The position numbers were made by a program, and so were the translations under genes. Under the pieces are notes generated by a model that had not been told where the DNA came from, searched no databases, and was given only the letters and a program-made list of their open reading frames with translations. A stretch of 47,640 bases of DNA. Origin: a virus. Of this stretch, positions 8,020 to 15,605 are shown one piece after another; position 1 is the stretch's first letter, and each line of letters starts with the position of its first letter. The stretch lies in the IMG/VR virus record IMGVR_UViG_3300035670_000351, positions 1-47,640 of that record. One strand, 5' to 3'.

Positions 8020-9012
8020 TTATATTCCATTAGGATCCCCGCTCCAATGAATTCTTAATAGCGGGTTTAGTTCTTCAGTGATATATTCGATGATAGATTC
8101 TTCTGAATTAAATTCCAGTTTTTTATCACGATGATACAAAGCCCATGTTTCCAATTGACGTAAAACGTCCATCTTAGATAATACTAAATCAGTTACGCCA
8201 TTGACATCAATAGCTTTTTGAAGATTATCTAGGTTCAACCAATTGCATTGTCGCGGACGAGCAGTCGTAGCACCGAATTCATTACCCAGTTCTCTAATCT
8301 TTAAGAAAATATGGTCTGCGGGTTCAAATCTCTTGGAACCAACGTAGGTTTCGTAAATTTTGGCAGCACCCCAAACCTGTCTAATCTTCTGCGGTGGTAC
8401 GCCGTTCATTATGGCAGATCCCACAGTACAGTGACTACTGGTGACATAAGGATAATCTCCCCAGTCGATATCTAAGTAAAATCCTTGGGCTCCCTCGAAG
8501 AGAATCTTGCACTCTTTAGAGCCATAAAACTCTTCGTACATATCGACTAGGTAGGGTTTCAATTCCGAAATATCTTTAGCTCTAATACCCTTTCGATCAT
8601 ATTTGTCTCGATACGCAGGACCATTGCCACGACGGGTAGTGCCGATCTTGGTATCCGAAGAATCTTCTTCTAGATGAGCTGGAGTGATTATGTGAGTATT
8701 GCTCGCGATAAAAACAAGATCATCAGTAACAATCCCGAGTTTTTCAAGTTCTATTAACTCATTAAAAAAATGCTCGACATTTAATACGCAGCCTGGACCG
8801 ATAAGACTTTTAATTCCATGAATCACTCCTGCAGGAATACTGTGAGTTACAATTTTCTTTCCTTCATGATATATCGTGTGGCCTGCGTTGTTGGAACCAT
8901 TGAATCTAACGGTATGAGTATAATTGCTATTTTTTACTAAGTGACTAGAAATTTTTCCTTTGCCACAGTCACCCTGTTGTAAGTCCAAAATAACGTCAGC
9001 ATATTTTATCAT
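8020..9012 (-). CDS. Adenylosuccinate synthetase family (PurA or phage PurZ)
   Basis: 330 aa, shorter than bacterial PurA (about 430) and near the size of phage PurZ. Visible family motifs are QQGDCGKGK (14-20, canonical GDEGKG), NGSNNAGHT, IGTTRRGNGPAY, FEGAQGFYLDID, YPYVTSS and NEFGATTARPRQ. The Asp of the P-loop region is kept (Asp15), but the following Glu is Cys. PurA joins IMP and Asp. PurZ joins dGMP and Asp to start 2-aminoadenine (Z) synthesis. Length and the altered NEFGATT region lean towards PurZ, but I cannot decide. A 10-bp direct repeat covers the stop codon. Confidence 0.8.
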   Translation of the reverse strand: MIKYADVILDLQQGDCGKGKISSHLVKNSNYTHTVRFNGSNNAGHTIYHEGKKIVTHSIPAGVIHGIKSLIGPGCVLNVEHFFNELIELEKLGIVTDDLVFIASNTHIITPAHLEEDSSDTKIGTTRRGNGPAYRDKYDRKGIRAKDISELKPYLVDMYEEFYGSKECKILFEGAQGFYLDIDWGDYPYVTSSHCTVGSAIMNGVPPQKIRQVWGAAKIYETYVGSKRFEPADHIFLKIRELGNEFGATTARPRQCNWLNLDNLQKAIDVNGVTDLVLSKMDVLRQLETWALYHRDKKLEFNSEESIIEYITEELNPLLRIHWSGDPNGI

Positions 9013-9356
9013 AATAATTTTCCTCTTTGAACTTGAAGATTCCGGAGAGCGTTTCGCTTGTCTTCCAATAAACGAATTTCTTCTTGTAGGTTTTTTTTAA
9101 TGTTTGTAAAAGACTTGATTCGTTCTTTCTCTTCGTCCTCTAGCTCAAATGCCTTACGGTCTTTCGTGGTTTGAAGTAAAACACAAATGACAGAACAAGA
9201 AATAAAGAAAAAAGCGAAACCCAAGATGTAGCCACCTAATTCATGAAAATTTTGTAAAAAACCTAAACTGACACCGATCATGCCAGATAACTTTCCCAAA
9301 GCTAAAAATAGTAATGCTGCTTTATTTAGCACAGCCATTTTTGAAAAAAAAGACAT
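9009..9356 (-). CDS. Membrane protein with C-terminal coiled coil
   Basis: 115 aa. Two hydrophobic segments (about residues 12-32 and 42-62) are followed by a charged coiled-coil tail (EEKERIKSFTNIKKNLQEE). The stop overlaps the purA/purZ-family start as ATGA, and its own start overlaps the end of 9356-9601. An inner-membrane location with a cytoplasmic coiled coil is likely. Function unknown. Confidence 0.6.
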   Translation of the reverse strand: MSFFSKMAVLNKAALLFLALGKLSGMIGVSLGFLQNFHELGGYILGFAFFFISCSVICVLLQTTKDRKAFELEDEEKERIKSFTNIKKNLQEEIRLLEDKRNALRNLQVQRGKLL

Positions 9357-9601
9357 TAGATTTTTTCCCTCAAAACTTTCCAGGCAGATTTGAGTGCTGG
9401 ATCTTTTTGTTCTTCACATAAAGCAAGAACATTCCATAGCGCGTTTTCTAAATCTTTTATTCTTTTTGCCATTGCTCTTTGCGACTCTAGCATGTTTTTT
9501 TTATGCTCTAGTTCCCAAGCTAATTCTCTTTGAAGTTCACCGAGCTCGCCAGGATTTTCTCCAAAGGATGGGCCTTCTGTATCATAAAGTCCTGTTTTCA
9601 T
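9356..9601 (-). CDS. Small coiled-coil protein
   Basis: 81 aa from ATG 9601; a GTG lies one codon upstream. Almost entirely helical and charged (ELQRELAWELEHKKNMLE), consistent with a coiled coil. The TAATG overlap with the downstream membrane protein suggests coupled translation and perhaps a complex between the two coiled coils. No family recognised. Confidence 0.55.
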   Translation of the reverse strand: MKTGLYDTEGPSFGENPGELGELQRELAWELEHKKNMLESQRAMAKRIKDLENALWNVLALCEEQKDPALKSAWKVLREKI

Positions 9602-9619
9602 CACATTAAACTCATTTTG

Positions 9620-9910
9620 TTATAAAATCATTTTTAGTTCATTAGAAAAGCAAACACCGATTCCTTGCGGCGTCAGTACTTTTATGCTAGCGTGTTGTAA
9701 AGAATTTTGCGTAACGTCGAGTACAATTCCTGGTTGGCCCGGAAGCCATTCAATCCAACGCTCGAATTCTCTAGCCAAATCTTCATCGAGAGGAGTCAGA
9801 TATACCGTCGGATTTACGTTCCCCGAATGAGGGAGAACCATATTCCCTGGTTTGAGATCAATATCCTTCGACGCCACAAAGCGTTCCACACTCCATACCG
9901 CACGTTTCAC
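9620..9910 (-). CDS. Small SH3-like barrel protein (LKPGNMV type)
   Basis: 96 aa from GTG 9910, which overlaps the preceding gene by 53 bases. The true start may be a GTG or ATG further in, before LKPGNMVLPHSG. LKPGNMV followed by GQPGIVLDVTQ and IKVLTPQGIGVCF matches the PGD-x-V small-barrel pattern seen elsewhere in the window. Function unknown. Confidence 0.55.
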   Translation of the reverse strand: MKRAVWSVERFVASKDIDLKPGNMVLPHSGNVNPTVYLTPLDEDLAREFERWIEWLPGQPGIVLDVTQNSLQHASIKVLTPQGIGVCFSNELKMIL

Positions 9911-10316
9911 ATGTGCAAATTCTAAAGTCTATCTCAACCATTTCATTATCAATAAAGCGTTCATCACACTGATTGTAGCAATCATCTTCCCCTTCATAAG
10001 CTTCACACCAACCTACACATGCTAACCAATCTGCGCAATCGGGTAAATCAAGACAATCCGAATGAACTTCCATACAATCGCCTGCTTCTAGAGAACGCAA
10101 ACAATCTTGACAATCCGTGTCGACGTATGTACCTTCGACATAGTCTTCTACTGGATACTCTTCAAATTCTTCGTCGATTGAATCAAGCTGCGAGATAATT
10201 TTCGGTTCGGTGCCAACGACGTGTTCTAAATTACTATAATCCAAGTTTGTTTCTGGACTCGTAAAAAAAGCAATAATGATGAGAGTTACGACAGTCGTTT
10301 TGATAATTGTTAACAT
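9858..10316 (-). CDS. Exported Cys-rich protein of myxobacterial-like pattern
   Basis: 152 aa. A hydrophobic N-terminus (IIKTTVVTLIIIAFF) is a probable signal or anchor, followed by an acidic linker. The rest carries about sixteen cysteines in C-x2-C, C-x5-C, C-x3-C spacing (CQDCLRSLEAGDC; CADWLACVGWCEAYEGEDDC). This resembles the expanded C-x-x-C/C-x3-C exported proteins of Myxococcota-type genomes. It is likely secreted or surface-attached and disulphide-bonded. Function unknown. Confidence 0.6.
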   Translation of the reverse strand: MLTIIKTTVVTLIIIAFFTSPETNLDYSNLEHVVGTEPKIISQLDSIDEEFEEYPVEDYVEGTYVDTDCQDCLRSLEAGDCMEVHSDCLDLPDCADWLACVGWCEAYEGEDDCYNQCDERFIDNEMVEIDFRICTCETCGMECGTLCGVEGY

Positions 10317-10331
10317 AATTTTTCTCTTTAA

Positions 10332-10598
10332 TCAAGTTATCGATCTTACCCAACCCTCGCCCAACCAGCCCTTTTGACCTTGTGAAGCCACGACTAGATA
10401 TGCACCGCGTTTCCACTCAGCAGACAAAAGTAATGATTCGTCTTCATTTGTTTTAGCGTCGATAACGATCATTAAATCATCGCTATTAACTGGTATTGCT
10501 GATTCGTCGTCGTGGTCGCAAAAGCGCCACAGGTATAATGTTTTTTCTTCAGTCTTACCTGTGACTAAAGCTCCTGGTTGTAGTAACGGTCCATCCAC
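10332..10598 (-). CDS. Small SH3-like protein (QPGALV type)
   Basis: 88 aa starting at GTG 10598. LLQPGALVTGK near the N-terminus and GWLGEGWVRSIT at the C-terminus match the opening and closing strands of the small-barrel set (compare 362-628). The middle (LMIVIDAKTNE, AYLVVASQGQKG) is beta-rich. Divergent from the metallopeptidase gene at 10670. Function unknown. Confidence 0.55.
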   Translation of the reverse strand: MDGPLLQPGALVTGKTEEKTLYLWRFCDHDDESAIPVNSDDLMIVIDAKTNEDESLLLSAEWKRGAYLVVASQGQKGWLGEGWVRSIT

Positions 10599-10669
10599 AA
10601 CAATAATCTAATCTCCTATTTACTAAATGGTTTACGCGACGAATAATTAATTTCCAAGGAAGATCGACC

Positions 10670-11221
10670 ATGGCTATTGTAGAAGAATACTCAAAATTAC
10701 TAGAAGAAACGAAAAAAGAATTTCCCGACTTTGAAATCATCGAAAAAGAAAAATCCGCGTTGATGAAGCTCATCGATGTGGCGTTGAAGATCATAACCTT
10801 TGGTCAGATGAAGCTCTTCATGACTGGTTTCATCACTGTGTTAGGAAATAAAGTTTATGTTCCCGGCAGTTGGGAAGACGCAACTGTAACTAGCAAGGCT
10901 GAGATCATTAGGCACGAAAGAGTTCACATGCGACAGTCAAAGAAATACGGTAGAGTTTTATTCTCGATCCTATATCTTCTTGTTCCATTTCCACTAGGTA
11001 TAGCTTACTTTCGTAAAAAGTTCGAACAAGAAGCTTATGAAGAGAGCTTCAAGGCTATTTACGAATATCATGGAGAAAAGGCTTTTACGCCTCGACTAAA
11101 AGAAAGCATGATTGCTCATTTTACTACCGCGCAGTACTTTTGGATGTGGCCTTTCAGAAAATCTCTTGAGATATGGTACGATGAAGCAGTAAAAAAAATA
11201 GTATCAGATAATCAAGATTGA
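10670..11221 (+). CDS. HExxH putative membrane-associated metallopeptidase
   Basis: 183 aa. HERVH at 82-86 is a zincin H-E-x-x-H motif; EQEAYEES downstream could supply the third ligand. A hydrophobic segment (VLFSILYLLVPFPLGIAYF, about residues 95-113) lies between them, so the protein may sit at a membrane. A strong AAGGAAG precedes the ATG. Peptidase activity is inference. The layout is also seen in DUF4157-like predicted peptidases. It is one of few plus-strand genes and is convergent with the nuclease gene. Confidence 0.6.
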   Translation: MAIVEEYSKLLEETKKEFPDFEIIEKEKSALMKLIDVALKIITFGQMKLFMTGFITVLGNKVYVPGSWEDATVTSKAEIIRHERVHMRQSKKYGRVLFSILYLLVPFPLGIAYFRKKFEQEAYEESFKAIYEYHGEKAFTPRLKESMIAHFTTAQYFWMWPFRKSLEIWYDEAVKKIVSDNQD

Positions 11222-11228
11222 TTCTAGT

Positions 11229-11927
11229 TCAAGACGATCTAAGGAGTACCTTAGAAAGTGAAACTCTAAATTTTTCTACAACGTCTGGAAATTGTTTGTC
11301 TCTTAATTTCGATTCACCGGTTTTTCCACCACCATGCCACGCGCCCTTTGGACAAAGTGTAAACCAAGAAACCGCTGTTCGCGGGTCGGTAGGCGAAAAA
11401 CCGCACCAAGTTTGTTCCGTTTCTACCAATAAAAATAAGGCGTCGGACTTCAAGCCAAGAGCAGCGAATTCTTCAACTCGCTTTTCGTAATCGTTCTGCC
11501 AGTCATCTCTACGACGACCCAGACAAGTTTTGCACTCAATTACTCCTACCAACTTATCCTCTTTCCAAAGAGAAACGTCTGGCTTCCGATAACCACCTTG
11601 AGGTAACTTCAAATTCTTTTCAGAAGATACGCTAATACCCAAGTGCGCCAATGCGTTTGTCCGAGTAATCGCATCAACTAGCATGTTCGTCGCTTCTGTA
11701 AAAACGTCAGCCATGGGTGGTTCTTTCGTTCTTCCTAAAACGCTCGACAAAGCTCGGGATCTCGATGCGACCTGATCCATGTATTCACAAATAGCAGTTT
11801 GGATTTCGCTAGAATTGATAGAACCCTCTGCATAGCTATCACATTTTTGTGCGTAAGTCATTAATTCGCTCGCCGGCTCGATCGACCAGTTCAAGTACGA
11901 TTTTGTGATTCGTTCAACAAGTTTCAT
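11229..11927 (-). CDS. PD-(D/E)XK nuclease-fold protein
   Basis: 232 aa. The N-terminal 100 residues are helical. KPDVSLWKEDKLVGVIECKT places Asp117, Glu131 and Lys133 in the D-x(n)-E-x-K arrangement of restriction-endonuclease-like nucleases, with GGYRKPD ahead of it. It probably cuts DNA or RNA. A role in host DNA breakdown, recombination or defence is possible. Upstream there is a TTGCAA/TATAAG promoter-like pair. It ends 7 bases from the convergent metallopeptidase gene. Confidence 0.65.
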   Translation of the reverse strand: MKLVERITKSYLNWSIEPASELMTYAQKCDSYAEGSINSSEIQTAICEYMDQVASRSRALSSVLGRTKEPPMADVFTEATNMLVDAITRTNALAHLGISVSSEKNLKLPQGGYRKPDVSLWKEDKLVGVIECKTCLGRRRDDWQNDYEKRVEEFAALGLKSDALFLLVETEQTWCGFSPTDPRTAVSWFTLCPKGAWHGGGKTGESKLRDKQFPDVVEKFRVSLSKVLLRSS

Positions 11928-11939
11928 GGTTATATTAAT

Positions 11940-11967
11940 CTTATACCGTTAATCAAGCAAATTGCAA
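11940..11967 (-). promoter_or_regulatory. Promoter-like -35/-10 for the 11927 nuclease gene
   Basis: TTGCAA (11962-11967), 16 bases, then TATAAG (11940-11945), 12 bases before the ATG. This resembles the TGCAA-type -35 seen at other starts in the window. The remainder of the 142-base gap up to the plus-strand gene at 12070 holds nothing else I can name except its ribosome site AAGAAGG. Confidence 0.4.
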
Positions 11968-12069
11968 TTCTGATAAAATGTTTCTAACTAAATTCACTAA
12001 TGAATTTATTAAATTAAGCGAAAGGACGAATAGGTATCTTTAAGGGAAAAATCCAGAAAGAAGGCGGCA

Positions 12070-12831
12070 ATGAAGTTTTTTAAAAGCGTATTGATTTCGC
12101 TAGTTTTTCTAGCTGTTGGTGCAGGTTGCTGTTCTTCTATAAAACCGGTGCCACCAATTCCTGATAATGTTAAAAATTTACAAATTGCAAGACACATTCA
12201 AGACGCCACGGTCGCGTTAGTAATGGGTCCTTCCGGAGAAAAATCGGCTTATTGCGCAGGAATTTGGGTAGATGAAAAACATATTTTAACTGCAGCACAC
12301 TGTGCTGAAGTTTTTGGACGTACTCTTTTCGATATATCTGAGGAAGAAGAATACGACTCTACAGGTGACTTAGTCGTTTTTGTCAACTATTCTGATTTAA
12401 AGGATGGCGAATTACCTCAAGATTTTGCCTGGGTAGGTGTCGTACAGAAAATAGATAAAAAAAGAGACTTAGCCTTAATTCAAAACATCAGTCAAACTTC
12501 AAAACATCATACTGCAAGATTGTCAAGAGAATCTATCGATGTCGGCGAAGTCGCGCACATCATGGGACATCCCATTGGATTACTATGGACATATACGAGA
12601 GGAACAGTCGCTGCGATTCGTAATCTACAAGGACCTATGATCGCCGAACAACGAGTAAGCGCGAAAGTCTTACAAGTTTCTGCGCCAATTTGGGTAGGAA
12701 ATTCTGGCGGTGGAGCCTTTAATTCTAATGGTGAACTAATCGGCGTTTGTTCTTGGATCGCTCTAAGAGCGCCCAGCGTAGGTTTCTTAATTCACAGAGA
12801 CGAAATTAAGTCTTTCATAGAAAGCGATTAA
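12070..12831 (+). CDS. Trypsin-like serine protease lipoprotein
   Basis: 253 aa. The N-terminus (LISLVFLAVGAGCC) is a lipoprotein signal with lipidation at Cys20. TAAHC gives His77, RDLALIQ gives Asp133 and GNSGGG gives Ser212: a complete S1 catalytic triad. No PDZ domain follows, so it is shorter than DegP. It probably acts in the periplasm or at the cell surface on host or phage envelope proteins. A good AAGAAGG ribosome site precedes the ATG. Phage-encoded exported S1 proteases are uncommon. Confidence 0.8.
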   Translation: MKFFKSVLISLVFLAVGAGCCSSIKPVPPIPDNVKNLQIARHIQDATVALVMGPSGEKSAYCAGIWVDEKHILTAAHCAEVFGRTLFDISEEEEYDSTGDLVVFVNYSDLKDGELPQDFAWVGVVQKIDKKRDLALIQNISQTSKHHTARLSRESIDVGEVAHIMGHPIGLLWTYTRGTVAAIRNLQGPMIAEQRVSAKVLQVSAPIWVGNSGGGAFNSNGELIGVCSWIALRAPSVGFLIHRDEIKSFIESD

Positions 12832-12832
12832 T

Positions 12833-13108
12833 TCAAACCTTAAGCAATTTTACTAACTTGGGTCGATCATCGATAGTAAAAGCGAACCATTGTTGTAAAG
12901 TTTCATCGAACGTATTGATAAAACCGCCGTCGCCAATTTCTTTTACGACGCAAATAGAATAAGCTTCTTTGCCATTTCTAAATCTACCGACGACCAATTC
13001 TGAATCAACTTTTCCTAAAAATTCGCGATTTACGACAGCGTCAGATAAATTACTAACCTTAAGTCCTCGCGATAATTTTCTTCCTACTTTTTCTTTTTTG
13101 TTAGCCAT
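12833..13108 (-). CDS. Unknown small protein
   Basis: 91 aa. Start chosen at ATG 13108 because GGAGAAAG lies just upstream; the longer frame from 13147 would overlap the glycosylase gene. The basic N-terminus (MANKKEKVGRKLSRGLK) is followed by a beta-rich body (ELVVGRFRNGKEAYSICVV). It overlaps the glycosylase gene by 8 bases, so it is probably coupled to it. No family recognised. Confidence 0.55.
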   Translation of the reverse strand: MANKKEKVGRKLSRGLKVSNLSDAVVNREFLGKVDSELVVGRFRNGKEAYSICVVKEIGDGGFINTFDETLQQWFAFTIDDRPKLVKLLKV

Positions 13109-13514
13109 GTTTCTTTCTCCAGTTCCAATATAAAACAAGCGCTCCATCGTTAGGTGGTTGATCGCCTAATTTATTTTTAAAAAATATTTCCCAAGACCTA
13201 GAAGCATAATCTCCGATCCCTGGTAATTCTACAACGTGTGACCAATCACCTTTAACGTAAGCTGACGTCATTCGAAAAAGTCTTTCAGTCCTTCTGTTTT
13301 GAAATCCTAAAGGTTTTATTAATTCTGAAACCTCTTCCTTGATCGCGCTAAGAAATTGATCGGCAGACTGCCATCTATTAAAAAATTCCGGTAAAACTTT
13401 TTCTATTTGTTTGCGCGTCGTACAATTCAACATCATACATGCTACTAAACATTTCCATTCATCCGGCCAAAGGTCTTCTTGAATCAATCCATATGGCGAT
13501 CGATAAGGGATCAT
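13101..13514 (-). CDS. HhH-GPD DNA glycosylase, MBD4-like
   Basis: 137 aa. The fold order matches the catalytic domain of MBD4 (mismatch thymine/uracil glycosylase). WKCLVACMMLNCT corresponds to WKLLIATIFLN, SELIKPLGF to SELLKPLG, and LPGIGDYASRSWEIFF (97-112) to the helix-hairpin-helix LHGIGKYGNDSYRIF. PPNDGAL keeps the catalytic Asp123. It lacks an Fe-S cluster and any methyl-CpG-binding domain. It would excise a damaged or mismatched base such as T, U or 5-hydroxymethyl-U. Overlaps the pyrophosphorylase gene by 4 bases. Confidence 0.75.
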   Translation of the reverse strand: MIPYRSPYGLIQEDLWPDEWKCLVACMMLNCTTRKQIEKVLPEFFNRWQSADQFLSAIKEEVSELIKPLGFQNRRTERLFRMTSAYVKGDWSHVVELPGIGDYASRSWEIFFKNKLGDQPPNDGALVLYWNWRKKHG

Positions 13515-14584
13515 AACAATTTACCAATATTCAATTTTTCGCTAGCCAGTATTAAATCTTTTTGATTCTTGATCGGAAAGAATCTATCTCGTCGTTCTAC
13601 CCTAACGAACATAGTATCATATGCTTCTGTAATTTCTTGAATTAAACGTTCGTGTTGAACGTAAAGTTTGTCATTAACGTTTTTCTGAACTCTATTCCAG
13701 GAATTACCCAATGGTTCGATATTTAAATTGGCGTTAAAAATAAAAGAATTCGTGTTCAACCATTTAAAGTTTTGCGGATTGGCGCAAGACAACCTAAACC
13801 CTTCGGCAATCTGTAATTGACCTCGTTCAATACACAAAACACCACCAGTATCGCCATCACGACGTTCGACAACTTCACAAGTAACGTTAGAGTTTGACAG
13901 AACATGCCAACCAATTAAAACTGGATCTAACGCGGCAAGTACGTTATCAACGTTTACAATCGCGACGTATTTACCACCATCATTGATGAAATTTTTTAAC
14001 AAACCAGAATTGGTAAGAGCAGGAAATATGTCGCCGTGGCCGCAAGGATACAAATCTGGAACCTCCCCGCTAAAAACAAAATCATTGTTGGGATAAAGAC
14101 GATAGGATTCGTATTGCTCTACGTATCGAATTCTTTTATGATCTATACCGATTTGTGAATTTACGTGGTCGGCTATTTGTTGTTTTAAAGACGGACTAGT
14201 TACGATCCAAATCGGTCCACTACCAATCGCTTGAAACAATTTAATCGTCAACAAAGAAAGACCCAAATCAGGCAATCTCAGCAACGCCTTTGGTTCACCA
14301 ATCCGCGTACCAGCTCCACCCGCTAAAATACAATAAGCAATCTCGCCTGAATCTATAGCAAACTGTCCCGCTTCGAAACACGCGTCTACCTCGCATGCTG
14401 TTCGTACACAATCCTCAGGTGGTTCAACTGCCGTCCATAAGCTATTATCTTGTGGACACAGAATTAATTCCAACAATTTAGATTCAGATAACCCGCCAGG
14501 TCTATTGACTATTTTTCTGACATCGTTTGGAATGGATTCCAGAGTCTTGCGATATCTTTCGATGAACGCTTCGTTTGATTTCAT
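13511..14584 (-). CDS. UDP-sugar pyrophosphorylase (UDPGP family)
   Basis: 357 aa. LAGGAGTRIGEPKALL (87 onward) is the nucleotide-binding loop of UTP-hexose-1-phosphate uridylyltransferases, with the uridine-site segment PCGHGD further in. VAIVNVDNVLA is the metal-binding strand and NTNSFIFN the sugar-site strand. It would make a UDP-sugar from UTP and a sugar-1-phosphate. With two extended-SDR epimerases and a ManC-like cupin in the window, it suggests a nucleotide-sugar supply for DNA or capsid decoration. A TTGTAA/TATAAT pair precedes it. Confidence 0.8.
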   Translation of the reverse strand: MKSNEAFIERYRKTLESIPNDVRKIVNRPGGLSESKLLELILCPQDNSLWTAVEPPEDCVRTACEVDACFEAGQFAIDSGEIAYCILAGGAGTRIGEPKALLRLPDLGLSLLTIKLFQAIGSGPIWIVTSPSLKQQIADHVNSQIGIDHKRIRYVEQYESYRLYPNNDFVFSGEVPDLYPCGHGDIFPALTNSGLLKNFINDGGKYVAIVNVDNVLAALDPVLIGWHVLSNSNVTCEVVERRDGDTGGVLCIERGQLQIAEGFRLSCANPQNFKWLNTNSFIFNANLNIEPLGNSWNRVQKNVNDKLYVQHERLIQEITEAYDTMFVRVERRDRFFPIKNQKDLILASEKLNIGKLL

Positions 14585-14591
14585 CGTCTTT

Positions 14592-14620
14592 ATTATAACG
14601 AGCGAAATAGAAAATTACAA
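14592..14620 (-). promoter_or_regulatory. Promoter-like TTGTAA-N17-TATAAT
   Basis: TTGTAA (14615-14620) and TATAAT (14592-14597) are 17 bases apart and end 7 bases before the ATG of the pyrophosphorylase gene. The -35 overlaps the stop codon of the Nudix gene. The mRNA would have almost no leader. Confidence 0.5.
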
Positions 14621-15145
14621 ATAACCAAGCTTTTTGAAAATCTTAAGATAATAATCACCAAAAAAGCCAGTAGCTAAGGTCGTTGCCGAACACCACCCTA
14701 CGTCACCTTCGTGTGAAGACTTTAGTTCACCATCGCAAGAATTAGCCAGAAACAAAAAGACTTGTTTCTCCATAAAGTAATCGACGGAAATCAACCTAAG
14801 TTCGTTAGCAATTAATCCCGTTTCTTCCCACAATTCGCGCACGGCGCCATCTTCTACCTTTTCACCTTTTTCAACTCGACCGCCCGGCAATCCAATTCTT
14901 TCTGAGTACTCTGCGTCGTAAACACAAAGAAATTTACCATCTGTTCTACGAACAATAATTCTTGTCGTTTTTTGGGCAGAAGAAATCTCAGCGTCCTCGT
15001 CAGTTAAGACGTTAGTCCTAGAAGATATCACATTCCTACCTGCGCGAATATTACCTGGCGCGTCGTTTCTGCGAGACGCCGCCATGGTATAATCACCAAC
15101 AACTTCACTTAATTTTCGGTGATTTCGGGTCGCCATACTTTGCAT
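14615..15145 (-). CDS. Nudix hydrolase with N-terminal extension
   Basis: 176 aa if begun at ATG 15145; ATG 15136 or 15088 are alternatives. The Nudix box G-x5-E-x7-R-E-x-x-E-E-x-G lies at about 89-111 (GRVEKGEKVEDG then AVRELWEETGL) and is complete. The first 55 residues are basic, probably disordered, and overlap the preceding gene by 41 bases. It would hydrolyse a nucleoside-diphosphate-linked substrate, perhaps an unwanted dNTP, a nucleotide sugar or a capped RNA. Substrate not evident. Confidence 0.8.
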   Translation of the reverse strand: MQSMATRNHRKLSEVVGDYTMAASRRNDAPGNIRAGRNVISSRTNVLTDEDAEISSAQKTTRIIVRRTDGKFLCVYDAEYSERIGLPGGRVEKGEKVEDGAVRELWEETGLIANELRLISVDYFMEKQVFLFLANSCDGELKSSHEGDVGWCSATTLATGFFGDYYLKIFKKLGYL

Positions 15146-15587
15146 CTAACTTTTTCTTAGCTAGCAATAACGCTTTTTTCAAATTTTTTGGATCTTTTTG
15201 AATCGCTTCTGCGTATTCTTGAGCAGCGACGTCCAGAACTTCATCAACCTTAGATTCTAGGCTTTTTCCCGTAATTTCTTCGTATTCTTCCATCCATGTA
15301 CTAATCATCTTTGCTAGAGGCTCAGAAGCATCAACGTCAGACTTATTTTTTTCTTTTGCATGCGCGGCGACTTTTTGTTTAAAATCATCGGGCAACAATT
15401 CTTCAAGCTTTGAACCTAAAGCTTTATCGATAGATTTTCCCATCTTTCCGAACTGTCTCGACAAAAAAGAAGAGAACCACTCATCAGGACCGCCTGAAAT
15501 ACCCAGCGCTTTACCGACATCTTTCAAGCCAAATTCTCTTAATAGAGATTCTCTTATGTATTTTCTTAATATTCGCTCATTCGACAT
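15105..15587 (-). CDS. Tagged helical protein
   Basis: 160 aa. Residues 6-20 (ILRKYIRESLLREFG) are the clearest copy of the shared amphipathic tag. The rest is helical and charged, with a Lys-rich C-terminus (AKKKLDAKYGDPKSPKIK). No signal peptide, membrane segment or known domain. It sits between the FEN nuclease and Nudix genes. Likely an abundant virion or scaffold-type protein by analogy with other tagged proteins, but this is inference. Confidence 0.65.
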   Translation of the reverse strand: MSNERILRKYIRESLLREFGLKDVGKALGISGGPDEWFSSFLSRQFGKMGKSIDKALGSKLEELLPDDFKQKVAAHAKEKNKSDVDASEPLAKMISTWMEEYEEITGKSLESKVDEVLDVAAQEYAEAIQKDPKNLKKALLLAKKKLDAKYGDPKSPKIK

Positions 15588-15605
15588 ATTGTTCTTAACT
15601 ATGTA

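Noticed and set aside
11979-12044. 21-codon plus-strand frame in the gap before the trypsin-like gene
   Set aside because: No ribosome site and no coupling to the next start. Likely chance.
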